NCBI GenBank assembly: GCA_018402485.1
Contig: JAGYIY010000001.1
Location: forward strand, 962,001-1,026,000
Reading direction: 5' to 3'
From: Roseivirga sp.
GTDB taxonomy: Bacteria; Bacteroidota; Bacteroidia; Cytophagales; Cyclobacteriaceae
Length of the DNA stretch: 64,000 nucleotides
Every line of letters starts with the position of its first letter. The stretch's first letter is position 1. Positions 54,350 to 63,833 of the stretch are shown one piece after another. Position numbers and translations under genes: made by a program. The notes beneath the pieces are model-generated. The model was not told where the DNA came from and did no database searches. It saw nothing but the letters and a program-made list of their open reading frames with translations.

Positions 54350-57300
54350 TTATTTTTTCCTGATTGACAAAGGCATCACAAATAAGGTATCATTATTTCG
54401 GCTATGAACTAGAATGTCTTCTTGTTTCACTCTCAGAATTATGGCGTCTTTCACTTCGCCAGTCACTGTGTACAGAGGTGCGGATATTGTAACCAAATCA
54501 TTTTCTTGTTCAGCAAAGGTCAGCACATTCCCCCTGCCTGCATCGTATTGACCAATCGCAACTTCAGTATTGTTCGCATTTCCGCTAAGGTAAAAATAGT
54601 CTTTATAAGCTATAATAGCTGTAATGGGAGCAATTTGAGTAGCAAGAGGTAGGAGTTGAGCCTTAAAACCTTCAGGTGACTGATAAAATACGTGATGCGA
54701 AAAAGTATTGGCACGAAGGGTATACGTATCCGTTCTTAATTCCGGCTCCAAAATTTGATCGAAATTGGCCTTTGCAAAGGGTTCATGCTTAATGAATTTT
54801 TTTCTATAGCGGTTAATTTGAGATTCTAATGTACTTTTTGAGTGGGCAATATGCTCTTCACCTTGATGATAATAACTCATCACAGGGTCAATCATTCCAT
54901 TCAAGTCATAGTCTTTGGCATAAACCTGAACCGGAGTTTCGGGACTTACCTTGTATTTGGTGTTTTCTCCTACATTTCCAGCCAAAATGTCTTTCGTTCC
55001 ATCACCGTTGATGTCGCCTACCCATAGGGTTTTCCACCATCCCGTTGCCGCTTTCAACACTTGTTCAGTATCCTTTTGATAAAGCCTATTACCATCGTTA
55101 TAAAAAACATGAATGCCCATAAACTCTCCTGCCAATACTAAGTCAGGCGTACCGTCATTGTTCATGTCTTCCCAAACGGCATCACTCACCATACCTATTT
55201 CGGCTATTTCTGAAGACCAATTGTCAGTGACATCAATGAATTTACCTTCTCGGTTTTCTAAAAGATAGGATTTTCCAGGCATAGGATAAGCTCTGGGTTG
55301 CAAACGGCCACCTACAAACAGATCAAGGTCGCCATCTCCATCGATGTCTGCACTGACAACTACAACGCCTGAACCACGTATTTTGGGCAATGCCTCCGAC
55401 TTCTCAAAATTCCCTAAGCCATCGTTTAGGTATAGCCGATCTTGATAAAGTGGGTCCCCGGCTTCAAATTCATTGCTTCCCGAAACCACGTATAGATCTG
55501 AATCTCCATCTCCATCTGCATCGAAAAAATGTACCCCGGTATCTTCATGTGCTATGTCTTGATTTAGGCCCTTTTTCAAAAATGTGCCATTCGCCTGTTG
55601 AATAAAGAAATAACCTGTTTTTCCGGCAGCTCCTCCAATAAAAAAATCATCCAGCCCATCTGCATTGATATCTGCTTTACTCATTTTGACCCCTTCCTCG
55701 GAAAGCTGATGCGGTAAGAGAGGTTCATAGTTAAAGTCTATGTAATCATTTTGCTCCATGCGATGTGCCAAACCAAAATGACCTGCTTGATTGAAATCTT
55801 TTAAAGGGTTGCGTGCAGTTCCAGGTTGAAACTTTGGCTGGCTTTCAGACATGTCAAATGATATGGTTGTACTAGGATTTACTGTTTTTTCAGTAATATT
55901 TCCATTCGGCCAAATTACATTTACGGCAACTGAACTGCTATCTTGCCCTAAGCCAAAGTGTATGGTAGAAGATACATTGGAAAGATACCCCCTCACGCGT
56001 GACTGAAAATAATGCTGCTCTTTCCCTGATTGCCGAATGCTAACGCGCGCACCCATGGCTTCCGGATTTTGTTCTGTGCCTTTCAATACTACCTTAAGAA
56101 AATGGGAAGGAGACTCCATTTGATTGAGGCGATTTCGATAGACAAAAGCTTCATCATCTATGTTGGAAATGACCATGTCTAAATCACCATCGTTGTCTAG
56201 GTCTGCATAAATCATACCGTTTGACCAACTTGGTTGGTCAATACCCCATTGAGAGGAGCTATCGGCAAACTGAAGGCTGTTCTTTGGGCTGAAAACATAG
56301 TTAGGTAATTTGATATCGTTCGTTTTCTGTACGATGGCCAAAGCTACTGCATTCGGGTCTTTCCCTTCTTCCTCTGCCAATTGAAGCTGTTCATTCACAT
56401 AATTGCGAAAGTCGAAATCAGTGACATTTCTTCTAAAGCCATTGGTAACCATGAGGTCTTTTTGACCATTGGCATCAAAATCGGCAAACAAGGCCGACCA
56501 GCTCCAATCGGTTTGATGTACACCTGCTAATTGACCAATTTCGGAAAATCCACTACCCTTTTGCATCAGCTGTAAAGAATTCCTCATGTACTGCGGTGTG
56601 TAGCCTTTTTGAATAGATAAATTAAAAAAGTCGAATTGCATGGGGCCTAAAATTTTCTTCTGTCGATAGTTGTCTTCCGGCATCATGTCCAACTGCATCA
56701 CATCGGGTAACGCATCGTTGTTGAAGTCTTGCACATCTATGCCCATACCAAATTGACTTGTATGACTTAGGTATTGCTTGGCTTGGTCAGAAAAAGTGCC
56801 ATCTCCGTTGTTGATGTATAGAATATCGTCAAACAAAAAATCATTACTGATGTATAGATCAGGATATAAATCATTGTTAAAGTCATGAATAGCTATTCCC
56901 AAACCGTATCCTTCTACTAAAATCCCGGCATCAAGGGTTACATCTGTAAAGGTATTGTTCCCATTATTTTGAAATAGTTTATCATTAGAATTGGCAGTTC
57001 CATCTAGTTTTTTGTCGTTTACCATTTTCAAGTCAACCCCTTCATTGTTGCCATAAGTCAGCAAGTACATGTCAAGATCACCATCAAGGTCGTAATCAAA
57101 AAAGGCTGCATGTGTTGAATAGCCATCATCATCTAAGCCATAGGCAGCAGCTTTTTCTATAAAAGTAAGGTCTCCCTGATTGATAAAAAGCAGGTTCCTC
57201 CTTTTGCTAACATCTACCCCCGAAACGGTTAAATAAATATCCAACAGCCCATCGGCATTGATATCTACCAAGCTCACTCCATTGCACCAAACATCTGTTG

Positions 57301-57634
57301 TAAGGCCTGCCGTTTCTGTAATGTCTTCAAACTGCATGTCTCCTTTGTTGAGGTAAAGTTTTGAAGACACCATATTTCCTGCAAAAACCAAATCCTCTAA
57401 TCCATCATTATTCAAGTCGCCAACACCAACGCCTGCTCCATTGTAAATGGGGGCAAAGCTGATGAGGTTTACAGCTTTGCTTTCCTGCATACGGTTATTG
57501 AAGGTGATGCCGGTCTGATCAGCCGATAGTAGCTCAAAAAGTTTTGGCTTCTCTTGCATATTTTCACAAGAAAAGGATAGCAAGAGTGAAAGAGCAGCAA
57601 TGCTTTTCATTAGGATGATTTTATACCTTTTCAT
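54350..57634 (-). CDS. VCBS/FG-GAP repeat lipoprotein with ASPIC/UnbV domains
   Basis: A 1094-residue exported lipoprotein (signal to 'LSLLLSFSCENM'). It contains two blocks of FG-GAP/VCBS calcium-binding repeats of the type DLNNDGLEDLVFAGN, DINADGLLDIYLTVSG and DFNNDLYPDLYISND (about 60-480 and 640-900). Between them lies an ASPIC/UnbV segment ('GARVSIRQSGKEQHYFQSRVRGYLSNVSS', 'IHFGLGQDSS'). This is the CRTAC1-like architecture often linked to surface glycan or protein binding. The gene is convergent with the small gltX-linked gene. Confidence 0.85.
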   Translation of the reverse strand: MKRYKIILMKSIAALSLLLSFSCENMQEKPKLFELLSADQTGITFNNRMQESKAVNLISFAPIYNGAGVGVGDLNNDGLEDLVFAGNMVSSKLYLNKGDMQFEDITETAGLTTDVWCNGVSLVDINADGLLDIYLTVSGVDVSKRRNLLFINQGDLTFIEKAAAYGLDDDGYSTHAAFFDYDLDGDLDMYLLTYGNNEGVDLKMVNDKKLDGTANSNDKLFQNNGNNTFTDVTLDAGILVEGYGLGIAIHDFNNDLYPDLYISNDFLFDDILYINNGDGTFSDQAKQYLSHTSQFGMGIDVQDFNNDALPDVMQLDMMPEDNYRQKKILGPMQFDFFNLSIQKGYTPQYMRNSLQLMQKGSGFSEIGQLAGVHQTDWSWSALFADFDANGQKDLMVTNGFRRNVTDFDFRNYVNEQLQLAEEEGKDPNAVALAIVQKTNDIKLPNYVFSPKNSLQFADSSSQWGIDQPSWSNGMIYADLDNDGDLDMVISNIDDEAFVYRNRLNQMESPSHFLKVVLKGTEQNPEAMGARVSIRQSGKEQHYFQSRVRGYLSNVSSTIHFGLGQDSSSVAVNVIWPNGNITEKTVNPSTTISFDMSESQPKFQPGTARNPLKDFNQAGHFGLAHRMEQNDYIDFNYEPLLPHQLSEEGVKMSKADINADGLDDFFIGGAAGKTGYFFIQQANGTFLKKGLNQDIAHEDTGVHFFDADGDGDSDLYVVSGSNEFEAGDPLYQDRLYLNDGLGNFEKSEALPKIRGSGVVVVSADIDGDGDLDLFVGGRLQPRAYPMPGKSYLLENREGKFIDVTDNWSSEIAEIGMVSDAVWEDMNNDGTPDLVLAGEFMGIHVFYNDGNRLYQKDTEQVLKAATGWWKTLWVGDINGDGTKDILAGNVGENTKYKVSPETPVQVYAKDYDLNGMIDPVMSYYHQGEEHIAHSKSTLESQINRYRKKFIKHEPFAKANFDQILEPELRTDTYTLRANTFSHHVFYQSPEGFKAQLLPLATQIAPITAIIAYKDYFYLSGNANNTEVAIGQYDAGRGNVLTFAEQENDLVTISAPLYTVTGEVKDAIILRVKQEDILVHSRNNDTLFVMPLSIRKK

Positions 57635-57710
57635 GACTTTTCCTTTTGCCTTTTCAATTTCAAAGTTAAGCTAATTGTGGAAATTACCCATTTTTGAAGA
57701 TGCTTTTGAA

Positions 57711-57908
57711 TTAATCCTCATTCATTTCAATAATCGCTTTCCAAATAGCACCTAGAAACATGGCCGCAAAACCAAATACCAATAGCTTGATGTAAAGTTG
57801 TTCACTGAGCCAAGACCATGGTCGGCTTACTAGGGAAAATAATACCACGAATAGGCCACTGAAGGCGAGTAGTGTACTCCATTTTTTAGTCATTGTTGAT
57901 GGTATCAA
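57711..57908 (-). CDS. Small two-helix membrane protein
   Basis: A 65-residue protein with two hydrophobic helices ('LLAFSGLFVVLFSLVS' and 'LLVFGFAAMFLGAIWKAI') and an acidic tail. It overlaps the end of the methyltransferase-family gene by four bases (ATGA), so they are coupled. No function is assigned. Confidence 0.6.
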   Translation of the reverse strand: MIPSTMTKKWSTLLAFSGLFVVLFSLVSRPWSWLSEQLYIKLLVFGFAAMFLGAIWKAIIEMNED

Positions 57909-58474
57909 ATTTTAATTTTTGGAAAAATAGCAGGAGTCTCACGCTTGTACTTTAGATAAGCTTCACCATAGGCTTCAATTAACTTCTGCTCCTCCCAAAT
58001 AATACCGAACGGTATATAAAAAATAATTGCTAGCCAAATCGCCAAATTAGTGAGTAGGGGATAAAATAACAAGTAGCCTGTAACCAAAAGCAAGGTGCCA
58101 GAATATAAGGGGTGGCGTACATGCTTTTGTAAACCTTGGGTATGCAATACTCCCTGTTTTTCTGCTTTTAAACCTAAAAATGCCTTGGTATTATATTTCC
58201 GGAAAGCCCTTTTCATCACAAAAATACCAGTAGCCGCCAACATCAATCCCATGTAAAAGTTAATTTGACCTGGGGCAAATAGAAATCCACTTTCTAAAGT
58301 TGCCCCCAAAAAGAGTAGCCCTAGCAACATCACAATGGCGAATAGATTATAAAACAAACGGTATTGTTGTGAGCCTAATGCCACAAAACGTTTAATCCGA
58401 TTTGTCGCCAGTGCACTATGAAGTCCTAGATAGACCAGCCATAGGATAAAATAAAACAAATGCGTTTCCCACAT
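57905..58474 (-). CDS. Isoprenylcysteine carboxyl methyltransferase-family membrane protein
   Basis: A 189-residue integral membrane protein with about five helices. The C-terminal signature 'HVRHPLYSGTLLLVTGYLLF' followed by 'EEQKLIEAYGEAYLKYKRETPAIFP' is typical of the ICMT/PEMT/NnrU-like superfamily, which binds S-adenosylmethionine between the last helices. The substrate is unknown; bacterial members methylate lipids or other small molecules. It is cotranscribed with the small membrane protein downstream. Confidence 0.8.
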   Translation of the reverse strand: MWETHLFYFILWLVYLGLHSALATNRIKRFVALGSQQYRLFYNLFAIVMLLGLLFLGATLESGFLFAPGQINFYMGLMLAATGIFVMKRAFRKYNTKAFLGLKAEKQGVLHTQGLQKHVRHPLYSGTLLLVTGYLLFYPLLTNLAIWLAIIFYIPFGIIWEEQKLIEAYGEAYLKYKRETPAIFPKIKI

Positions 58475-58577
58475 AAGACAATAATAAGGATAATTTATCT
58501 GAGGCTTAAAGACAAAGATGAGCTATGGTATTTTATTTTTTAAAGGAAAGGCTTTAAATTCCATTTGAATTCTCTTT

Positions 58578-58763
58578 ATGTTAAATTCAGAAAAGACTCT
58601 TACAAACCCCAGGTTATTCTGCAAAAAGATAGAAGAAACACTCAAGCATAACACATGGGAAAAAAGGTACATGGTTCCGAGCCCCAATTTATATCCTTAT
58701 CAATGGAATTGGGATTCAGGTTTTGTTGCCATGGGTTTTGCTCATTTTGACCTACCAAGAGCC
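58578..58763 (+). pseudogene. N-terminal remnant of a GH63 mannosylglycerate hydrolase-like gene
   Basis: The first ~62 codons from ATG 58578 read like the start of GH63-type mannosyl/glucosylglycerate hydrolases: 'TWEKRYMVPSPNLYPYQWNWDSGFVAMGFAHFDLPRA'. The sequence then changes abruptly into symporter-like DNA. The catalytic part is missing. A glycerate kinase gene downstream supports the reading, since glycerate is the product of such hydrolases. Confidence 0.65.
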
Positions 58764-59058
58764 ATCAGTCCAAAAAAATACATGAGACGCTCACACATTA
58801 TTGCCTTATTTTGGGGTGTGGTTTGTGAGGTGATTGCTTTTTATACCAGATGTTTTTTGGTTTTGGTGGAATGCCATTGGTGCGGTGGTAACCCTTTTGG
58901 TTGGGTATTTAGTAAGCGTTTGGCTAGAAAAGAGTGCTCAGGATACACAACTTCTTACTTTGGAATCTATAAAATTCAATCAGCCTTTTGTGTATTACTT
59001 GCTGCTATTTTTTGCAGTCATTGTTGTGTTTTCTGTGATGTTGCCAATTTTATTTTAA
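58764..59058 (+). pseudogene. C-terminal remnant of a sodium:solute symporter gene
   Basis: Translation gives 'SPKKYMRRSHIIALFWGVVCEVIAF'. After a one-base shift in a T run near 58835 it continues 'FIPDVFWFWWNAIGAVVTLLVGYLVSVWLEKS', ending with another membrane helix and a stop. This is the last part of an SSS-family transporter. It is joined directly to the GH63 remnant, which suggests one deletion removed most of both genes. Confidence 0.65.
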
Positions 59059-59059
59059 G

Positions 59060-60181
59060 ATGAAAATACTGCTTTGTCCTGATAAGTTTAAAGGGTCTCT
59101 TACCGTTGAAGAAGTTTCTGCCGCAATGTGCAGAGGTATAAAACGAGCTGACGCTGAAATTAAAGTACAGACAATGCCACTGGCAGATGGTGGCGAAGGA
59201 AGTTTGGGTATTTTCGCGCAGCTCAAAGACGCACAGTGTATTGAAAAAGTAGTTTTAGACCCCTTGTTTCGTCCGGTTAAGGCCAAATTTGTGATAAAAG
59301 GGGAAACGGCTTTCATTGAAATGGCGCAAGCATCAGGCTTGTTATTGTTGAAATCAAATGAGCGCAACCCCATGCACAACAGTACATTTGGAACGGGTGA
59401 ATTGATTTTAGAAGCCATTCGGTGCGGGGCGAAGCATGTTTATGTGATGATAGGAGGAAGTGCCACCCACGATGGGGGTTGTGGTATGGCAGAGGCCTTA
59501 GGTGTAAGGTTCTTCAATGTTGAAGAGCAGTTAATAAAGCACATTTGCGGAAACGATTTGCGTTACATGGATCGAATAGATGCTTCTGCCTTGAGTGCGT
59601 TGGCGGATGTCCGGTTTACCGTTTTGTCTGATGTGAAAAATCCGTTGTATGGTAAGGATGGCGCTACCCAGGTTTATGCTAAACAAAAAGGAGCTAATCC
59701 TTGTGATTTTGAGCCACTAGAAGCAGGGTTAGAGCACTTGGCCTCCCTTTTAAATAATGGAAAAGAAGAATGGGAAGGTGCAGGTGCAGCAGGGGGGCTT
59801 GGCTATGGATTGATGTCTTTTTTAGGAGCGGAAATGAAATCGGGTATTCAAGAAATCATGAAGCTATTACAATTTGAAGAGGCACTAAAATCAGTGGACT
59901 TTGTTATGACGGGTGAGGGCAAATTAGACGGGCAGACCCTGTCAGGAAAAGTTGTCTATGGTGTGAGCCAATTGGCTCGAAAAAATAATATACCTTTTGG
60001 TATAATATGTGGTACGGCTTCTGATATTCCGGTTTTAAAAACGGCATTGTCACCAAAGCATCTTATGGTGATTACAGACCATGCTCCAAGCCTTGAGGCG
60101 GCTATGGGGCATGCAGCTAATTATGTCGAAGAGATGAGCATGGAAATGGCTCAGATGTATTTTAAAGAGCAATTTTTGTAG
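59060..60181 (+). CDS. Glycerate kinase (type I)
   Basis: A 373-residue GlxK/GarK-type kinase that phosphorylates D-glycerate to 2-phosphoglycerate with ATP. Family signatures include the N-terminal 'LLCPDKFKGSLTVEEVSAAMCRGI', 'MPLADGGEGSL', 'GGSATHDGGCGMAEALG' and 'TGEGKLDGQTLSGKV'. The gene appears intact. The upstream remnants of a GH63 hydrolase and a symporter suggest it once belonged to a locus for mannosylglycerate or glucosylglycerate use; now it would only use glycerate from other sources. Confidence 0.92.
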   Translation: MKILLCPDKFKGSLTVEEVSAAMCRGIKRADAEIKVQTMPLADGGEGSLGIFAQLKDAQCIEKVVLDPLFRPVKAKFVIKGETAFIEMAQASGLLLLKSNERNPMHNSTFGTGELILEAIRCGAKHVYVMIGGSATHDGGCGMAEALGVRFFNVEEQLIKHICGNDLRYMDRIDASALSALADVRFTVLSDVKNPLYGKDGATQVYAKQKGANPCDFEPLEAGLEHLASLLNNGKEEWEGAGAAGGLGYGLMSFLGAEMKSGIQEIMKLLQFEEALKSVDFVMTGEGKLDGQTLSGKVVYGVSQLARKNNIPFGIICGTASDIPVLKTALSPKHLMVITDHAPSLEAAMGHAANYVEEMSMEMAQMYFKEQFL

Positions 60182-60303
60182 GTGAGATGTTTGGGTTGGC
60201 TTCAGAGAAATATCCCTGGGACATAAGGCACTGAGAATCAATAATTCTACTGACGTTTAGAATCAATTCTTTTTCGTTACACAAAAATATTCTAAAATGC
60301 CCA

Positions 60304-62535
60304 TCAATGATGAGGCATGACATCAGTTTTTTGCCACTGAATTTTAGGTAATCTTAGTATGTCAAACTCGTCCTGATTTTCCTTAATTTGAATAAACTGA
60401 TTGACCGTTAAGTCTTCAAAGGTCTGTTGTCTTCCCGTTACAGGCCAAGTAATTTCTAGTCTTTTGATACGATTGGCTGATCCTAAGCCAATATGCTGCC
60501 GAAAGCTATTCGCTCCAAAGCTCGCTCCACTTGAAACCCGACGGTAGAAATGCTCACCTTCGGAGGTTTCAATATGGATTTTTGTACCAATGGCCATGGC
60601 ATTGGTTTGTTGACCTACTAGCTTGAGGCCAATCCAATTGCGATCTTTTGTGGGGTTGATCAGTAACTGATTACGATAATTATCCCCTTCATGAGCGCCA
60701 CCCATGGTAATGTAAATATCTTCATCGCCATCATTGTCTATATCACCCCAGCTCACTCCATGTCCTTTTTGAATGTTGGAAAAGCCCCCCGCATAAGAAA
60801 CCTCCTCAAAATATGCACCTGAGACATTCCGAAACATCCGATTGGGGATGATACTTTCAAAATTGGGGTCACCCGTACCCACATACAAATCTAAATACCC
60901 ATCATTATCCAGATCACCATAGTTGACCCCCATTCCAAAGATACTTCGGTTCATTCCTACCTTTTCCGTGACATCCGAAAACGTACCATTACCATTATTT
61001 TTATAAACTTTAGGTATTGCTGCATTGGGTGTATTTCCTAGCGCTTCGTATGCGATTTCATGGGCAAGCGGATTGTTTGAAGTAGTGTAAGCCCCCACAT
61101 ATAAATCAGTATTTCCATCGTTGTTATAGTCGAATGCTGCCGTAGAAAAACTAACCAAGGGAGCCTGAACCCCTGCTTTTTCACCAACTTCCTCGAATTC
61201 CAGATTACCCTTGTTTCTGAATAGCAGGTTTTTGTCGCCCATAATGGAGACATACAAGTCCATTAGTCCATCATTGTCAAAATCTAAGGCAGTAACCCCC
61301 TTAATGAGTCCGGTAAAATCAAATCCTTTTATTCTGGCTACATTTTTAAAAGTACCGTTTCTTTGGTTCACGTAAAACTCAGGATAGTGAAATTTACCTC
61401 TTGCTGTTCGGAGGCGGGAAGGCATTTCTGTAGATTCGTTCCCGATAAAAACATCTAGCCAGCCATCATTATTAAAGTCTGCCCATACTGCGGTTTGCGT
61501 AGGGTGAAAACTAAGCAGGCCGGCTTCTGCAGTTACATCTGTAAAGGTACCGTCCTGATTGTTTTTCAATAATGAATTGGGGTGTTGTCCCCATTTACCG
61601 AACCAGCCACCTCTCATAATGAAAATATCGGCAAATCCATCATTGTTATAATCGGTCTGCACGGCATTCAACCCACCTACATAACCCATAAGACCAGCTT
61701 CTTCGGTATGGTCAGAAAAAGTGCCATCGCCCGAGTTAAGAAAAAATCGAGTCTGATCACTTTTTTTTATACCGCTAGAGGTAACCACCAGATCCAGAAG
61801 CCCATCATTATTAAAATCTTCAACAATAGACCCCCCGGCAATGCCGTCAACGGCTACACCTAATTGAGGGGCAACGTCTTCAAAACGAGGGAAATCAGAC
61901 TTTCCTGCAAAGGCATGTGGAGGAATAAGAAATGCCTCTGGCACCCCTTCCGGATATTGTCCAATGGTTTGGTAACAAACATTCAGCAACCAAACCAATT
62001 CCAGATCTTCCGGGTAATCCTCCAATAGGGGTTCAATGATGGCAATGGCTTGGCTTGAACCACTTATGTCGATATGAATGCCATCACCTTGAATGGGCAG
62101 AATGCATGAAGAGGCGGTGTGGTTGACAAGACAATTTACTTGTTCACCTAACCGAATATAGCACAGCGCCTTGAGCCGTTTGAAAAAATAATCCCATTGT
62201 TCGGAAAGTTGGATTTTTAGGTTGAGTTGATTCTCATTCCATTCATCTAAAAGCTGAATGGATTTTTCGGTAGCACCACTATTTAAAGTTTCGCGTATGT
62301 ACCAATAGGTATGAGAAATATAGTCTTCGGCTGTTTTAGCAAAAGTATTGCGAATAGAGTCTAGTGCCTGTGCGCGCTTTAGGTTGTAGTAGTAGGTGAT
62401 GTCAGTGGGTATTACCGTTGTATGCCGTTCTTCCAAGAGCTCAACCATCCTTTCATTTGAATGATTATCTGTTTTAGAGCAAGCTCCTAAAAACAGATAA
62501 GAGCATAAAAGCAGTAAAAAAAAAGGCTTATTCAT
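60304..62535 (-). CDS. CRTAC1-family lipoprotein with FG-GAP repeats and ASPIC/UnbV domain
   Basis: A 743-residue exported lipoprotein (signal to 'SYLFLGACSK'). A helical N-terminal domain (about 30-215) has many charged residues and two Cys (near 'HTASSCILP'). FG-GAP/VCBS repeats of the type DFNNDGLLDLVVTSSG, DYNNDGFADIFIMRG and DIDNDGDEDIYITMGG follow (about 225-630). The C-terminus is ASPIC/UnbV-like ('GTKIHIETSEGEHFYRRVSSGASFGANSFRQHIGLG'). It shares this end with the 1094-residue lipoprotein at 54350-57634 but lacks a second propeller block. Confidence 0.85.
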   Translation of the reverse strand: MNKPFFLLLLCSYLFLGACSKTDNHSNERMVELLEERHTTVIPTDITYYYNLKRAQALDSIRNTFAKTAEDYISHTYWYIRETLNSGATEKSIQLLDEWNENQLNLKIQLSEQWDYFFKRLKALCYIRLGEQVNCLVNHTASSCILPIQGDGIHIDISGSSQAIAIIEPLLEDYPEDLELVWLLNVCYQTIGQYPEGVPEAFLIPPHAFAGKSDFPRFEDVAPQLGVAVDGIAGGSIVEDFNNDGLLDLVVTSSGIKKSDQTRFFLNSGDGTFSDHTEEAGLMGYVGGLNAVQTDYNNDGFADIFIMRGGWFGKWGQHPNSLLKNNQDGTFTDVTAEAGLLSFHPTQTAVWADFNNDGWLDVFIGNESTEMPSRLRTARGKFHYPEFYVNQRNGTFKNVARIKGFDFTGLIKGVTALDFDNDGLMDLYVSIMGDKNLLFRNKGNLEFEEVGEKAGVQAPLVSFSTAAFDYNNDGNTDLYVGAYTTSNNPLAHEIAYEALGNTPNAAIPKVYKNNGNGTFSDVTEKVGMNRSIFGMGVNYGDLDNDGYLDLYVGTGDPNFESIIPNRMFRNVSGAYFEEVSYAGGFSNIQKGHGVSWGDIDNDGDEDIYITMGGAHEGDNYRNQLLINPTKDRNWIGLKLVGQQTNAMAIGTKIHIETSEGEHFYRRVSSGASFGANSFRQHIGLGSANRIKRLEITWPVTGRQQTFEDLTVNQFIQIKENQDEFDILRLPKIQWQKTDVMPHH

Positions 62536-62609
62536 GTGTTCAAAGATATAGAATTATTACTTTCGAAATTACGGAAACTCATATTGGCTCATCTTTTAAC
62601 CATCATTAC

Positions 62610-63833
62610 ATGATTGTGCAACCTCTTTCCATTGGCCTTATCAAAGAAGGTAAAATCCCGACTGACAAAAGGGTGCCGCTTACCCCTGATCAGGTAGAGG
62701 AACTGTTGTCAAAATACCCTGAAGTGGAATTAAAATGTCAGCGGAGTGATATCCGTTGTTTTGCAAATGAGGCTTATGCGAATGCCGGGGCAGCATTATG
62801 CGATGATGTAACAGGTTGCGATGTGATACTTGGTGTCAAAGAGGTGCCTGTGGAAATGCTGGCAGAAGGTAAAACACACTTTTTCTTTTCGCATACCATA
62901 AAAAAACAGTCTTATAATAGGTCATTGCTTCAAGCTATGTTAAACAAGAACATTCGGCTCATTGATTGGGAGTGCCTCACCGATACCCATGGAAGGCGCT
63001 TGATTGCTTTTGGCCGCTATGCCGGAATTGTTGGTGCCTATAACGCTATTTTAACCTTTGGACAACGCTACAACCTCTTTCATTTACGGCCTGCTCATCA
63101 ATGCTTCGATCTAGATGATTTAAAATCAGAATTCGAAAAAGTAAAATTGCCCAAAATTAAAATTGTGCTTACCGGAGGTGGACGAGTGGCCAAAGGAGCT
63201 ATAGAGGTTTTGGCAGGTATGCAGATAAGAAAAGTAAGCCCGGCTGAGTTGCTTCATGAAGTGTATGATGAACCTGTTTTTGCTCAATTAAATTCCCGTG
63301 ATTATCATCTGAGAAAGGATGGGGCAGCTTTTAATCGAGATGATTTTTATGCTAATCCATCTGCTTATGACTCTGATTTTTTGAAGTTTGCCCGAAAAGC
63401 AGACGTATTGATTGCAGGAGCCTTTTGGGACCCCGAAGCACCAGTGCTCTTTACCCGGGAAGACATGACCCATCTCGATTTTAAACTAAGGGTAATTGCT
63501 GATATTACCTGCGATATTGAAGGCTCTATTCCTTCCACCAAAAGATCAACCACCATTGAAGATCCATTGTACGATTATAATCCCGACAATGACAGAGAAG
63601 AGCCTCCCTTTACCGATGAAGGTAATGTTACAGTGATGGCGGTGGATAATTTGCCCTGTGAGTTACCAAGAAATGCTTCTCATGATTTTGGTAGAGAATT
63701 TCTCAGACAAATACTTCCTAGTCTTTTGGGTGATGATCAGGATAGAATCATTGGGCGTGCTACCATTACCGATCAGGGAGCCCTAACTCCTGAATTCAAA
63801 TACCTGCAAGGCTATGTCGATGGAACTGAATAG
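62610..63833 (+). CDS. AlaDH/PNT-superfamily dehydrogenase (LYS1-type saccharopine dehydrogenase-like)
   Basis: A 407-residue NAD(P)-dependent oxidoreductase. It has the alanine dehydrogenase/transhydrogenase N-terminal fold ('IGLIKEGKIPTDKRVPLTP'), a His in 'FFFSHTIKKQ', a Rossmann motif (GGGRVAKGAIEVL) and the conserved 'RLIDWECLTDTHGRRLIAFGRYAG'. This pattern is that of lysine-forming saccharopine dehydrogenases (LYS1) rather than alanine dehydrogenase; the actual substrate in Bacteroidota is uncertain. Its 3' end overlaps the deoC start. Confidence 0.8.
   Translation: MIVQPLSIGLIKEGKIPTDKRVPLTPDQVEELLSKYPEVELKCQRSDIRCFANEAYANAGAALCDDVTGCDVILGVKEVPVEMLAEGKTHFFFSHTIKKQSYNRSLLQAMLNKNIRLIDWECLTDTHGRRLIAFGRYAGIVGAYNAILTFGQRYNLFHLRPAHQCFDLDDLKSEFEKVKLPKIKIVLTGGGRVAKGAIEVLAGMQIRKVSPAELLHEVYDEPVFAQLNSRDYHLRKDGAAFNRDDFYANPSAYDSDFLKFARKADVLIAGAFWDPEAPVLFTREDMTHLDFKLRVIADITCDIEGSIPSTKRSTTIEDPLYDYNPDNDREEPPFTDEGNVTVMAVDNLPCELPRNASHDFGREFLRQILPSLLGDDQDRIIGRATITDQGALTPEFKYLQGYVDGTE

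Noticed and set aside
58578..59063. Single 161-residue protein
   Set aside because: The frame joins a GH63-like head to symporter sequence and then leaves the symporter frame at a T run; the pieces belong to two decayed genes.
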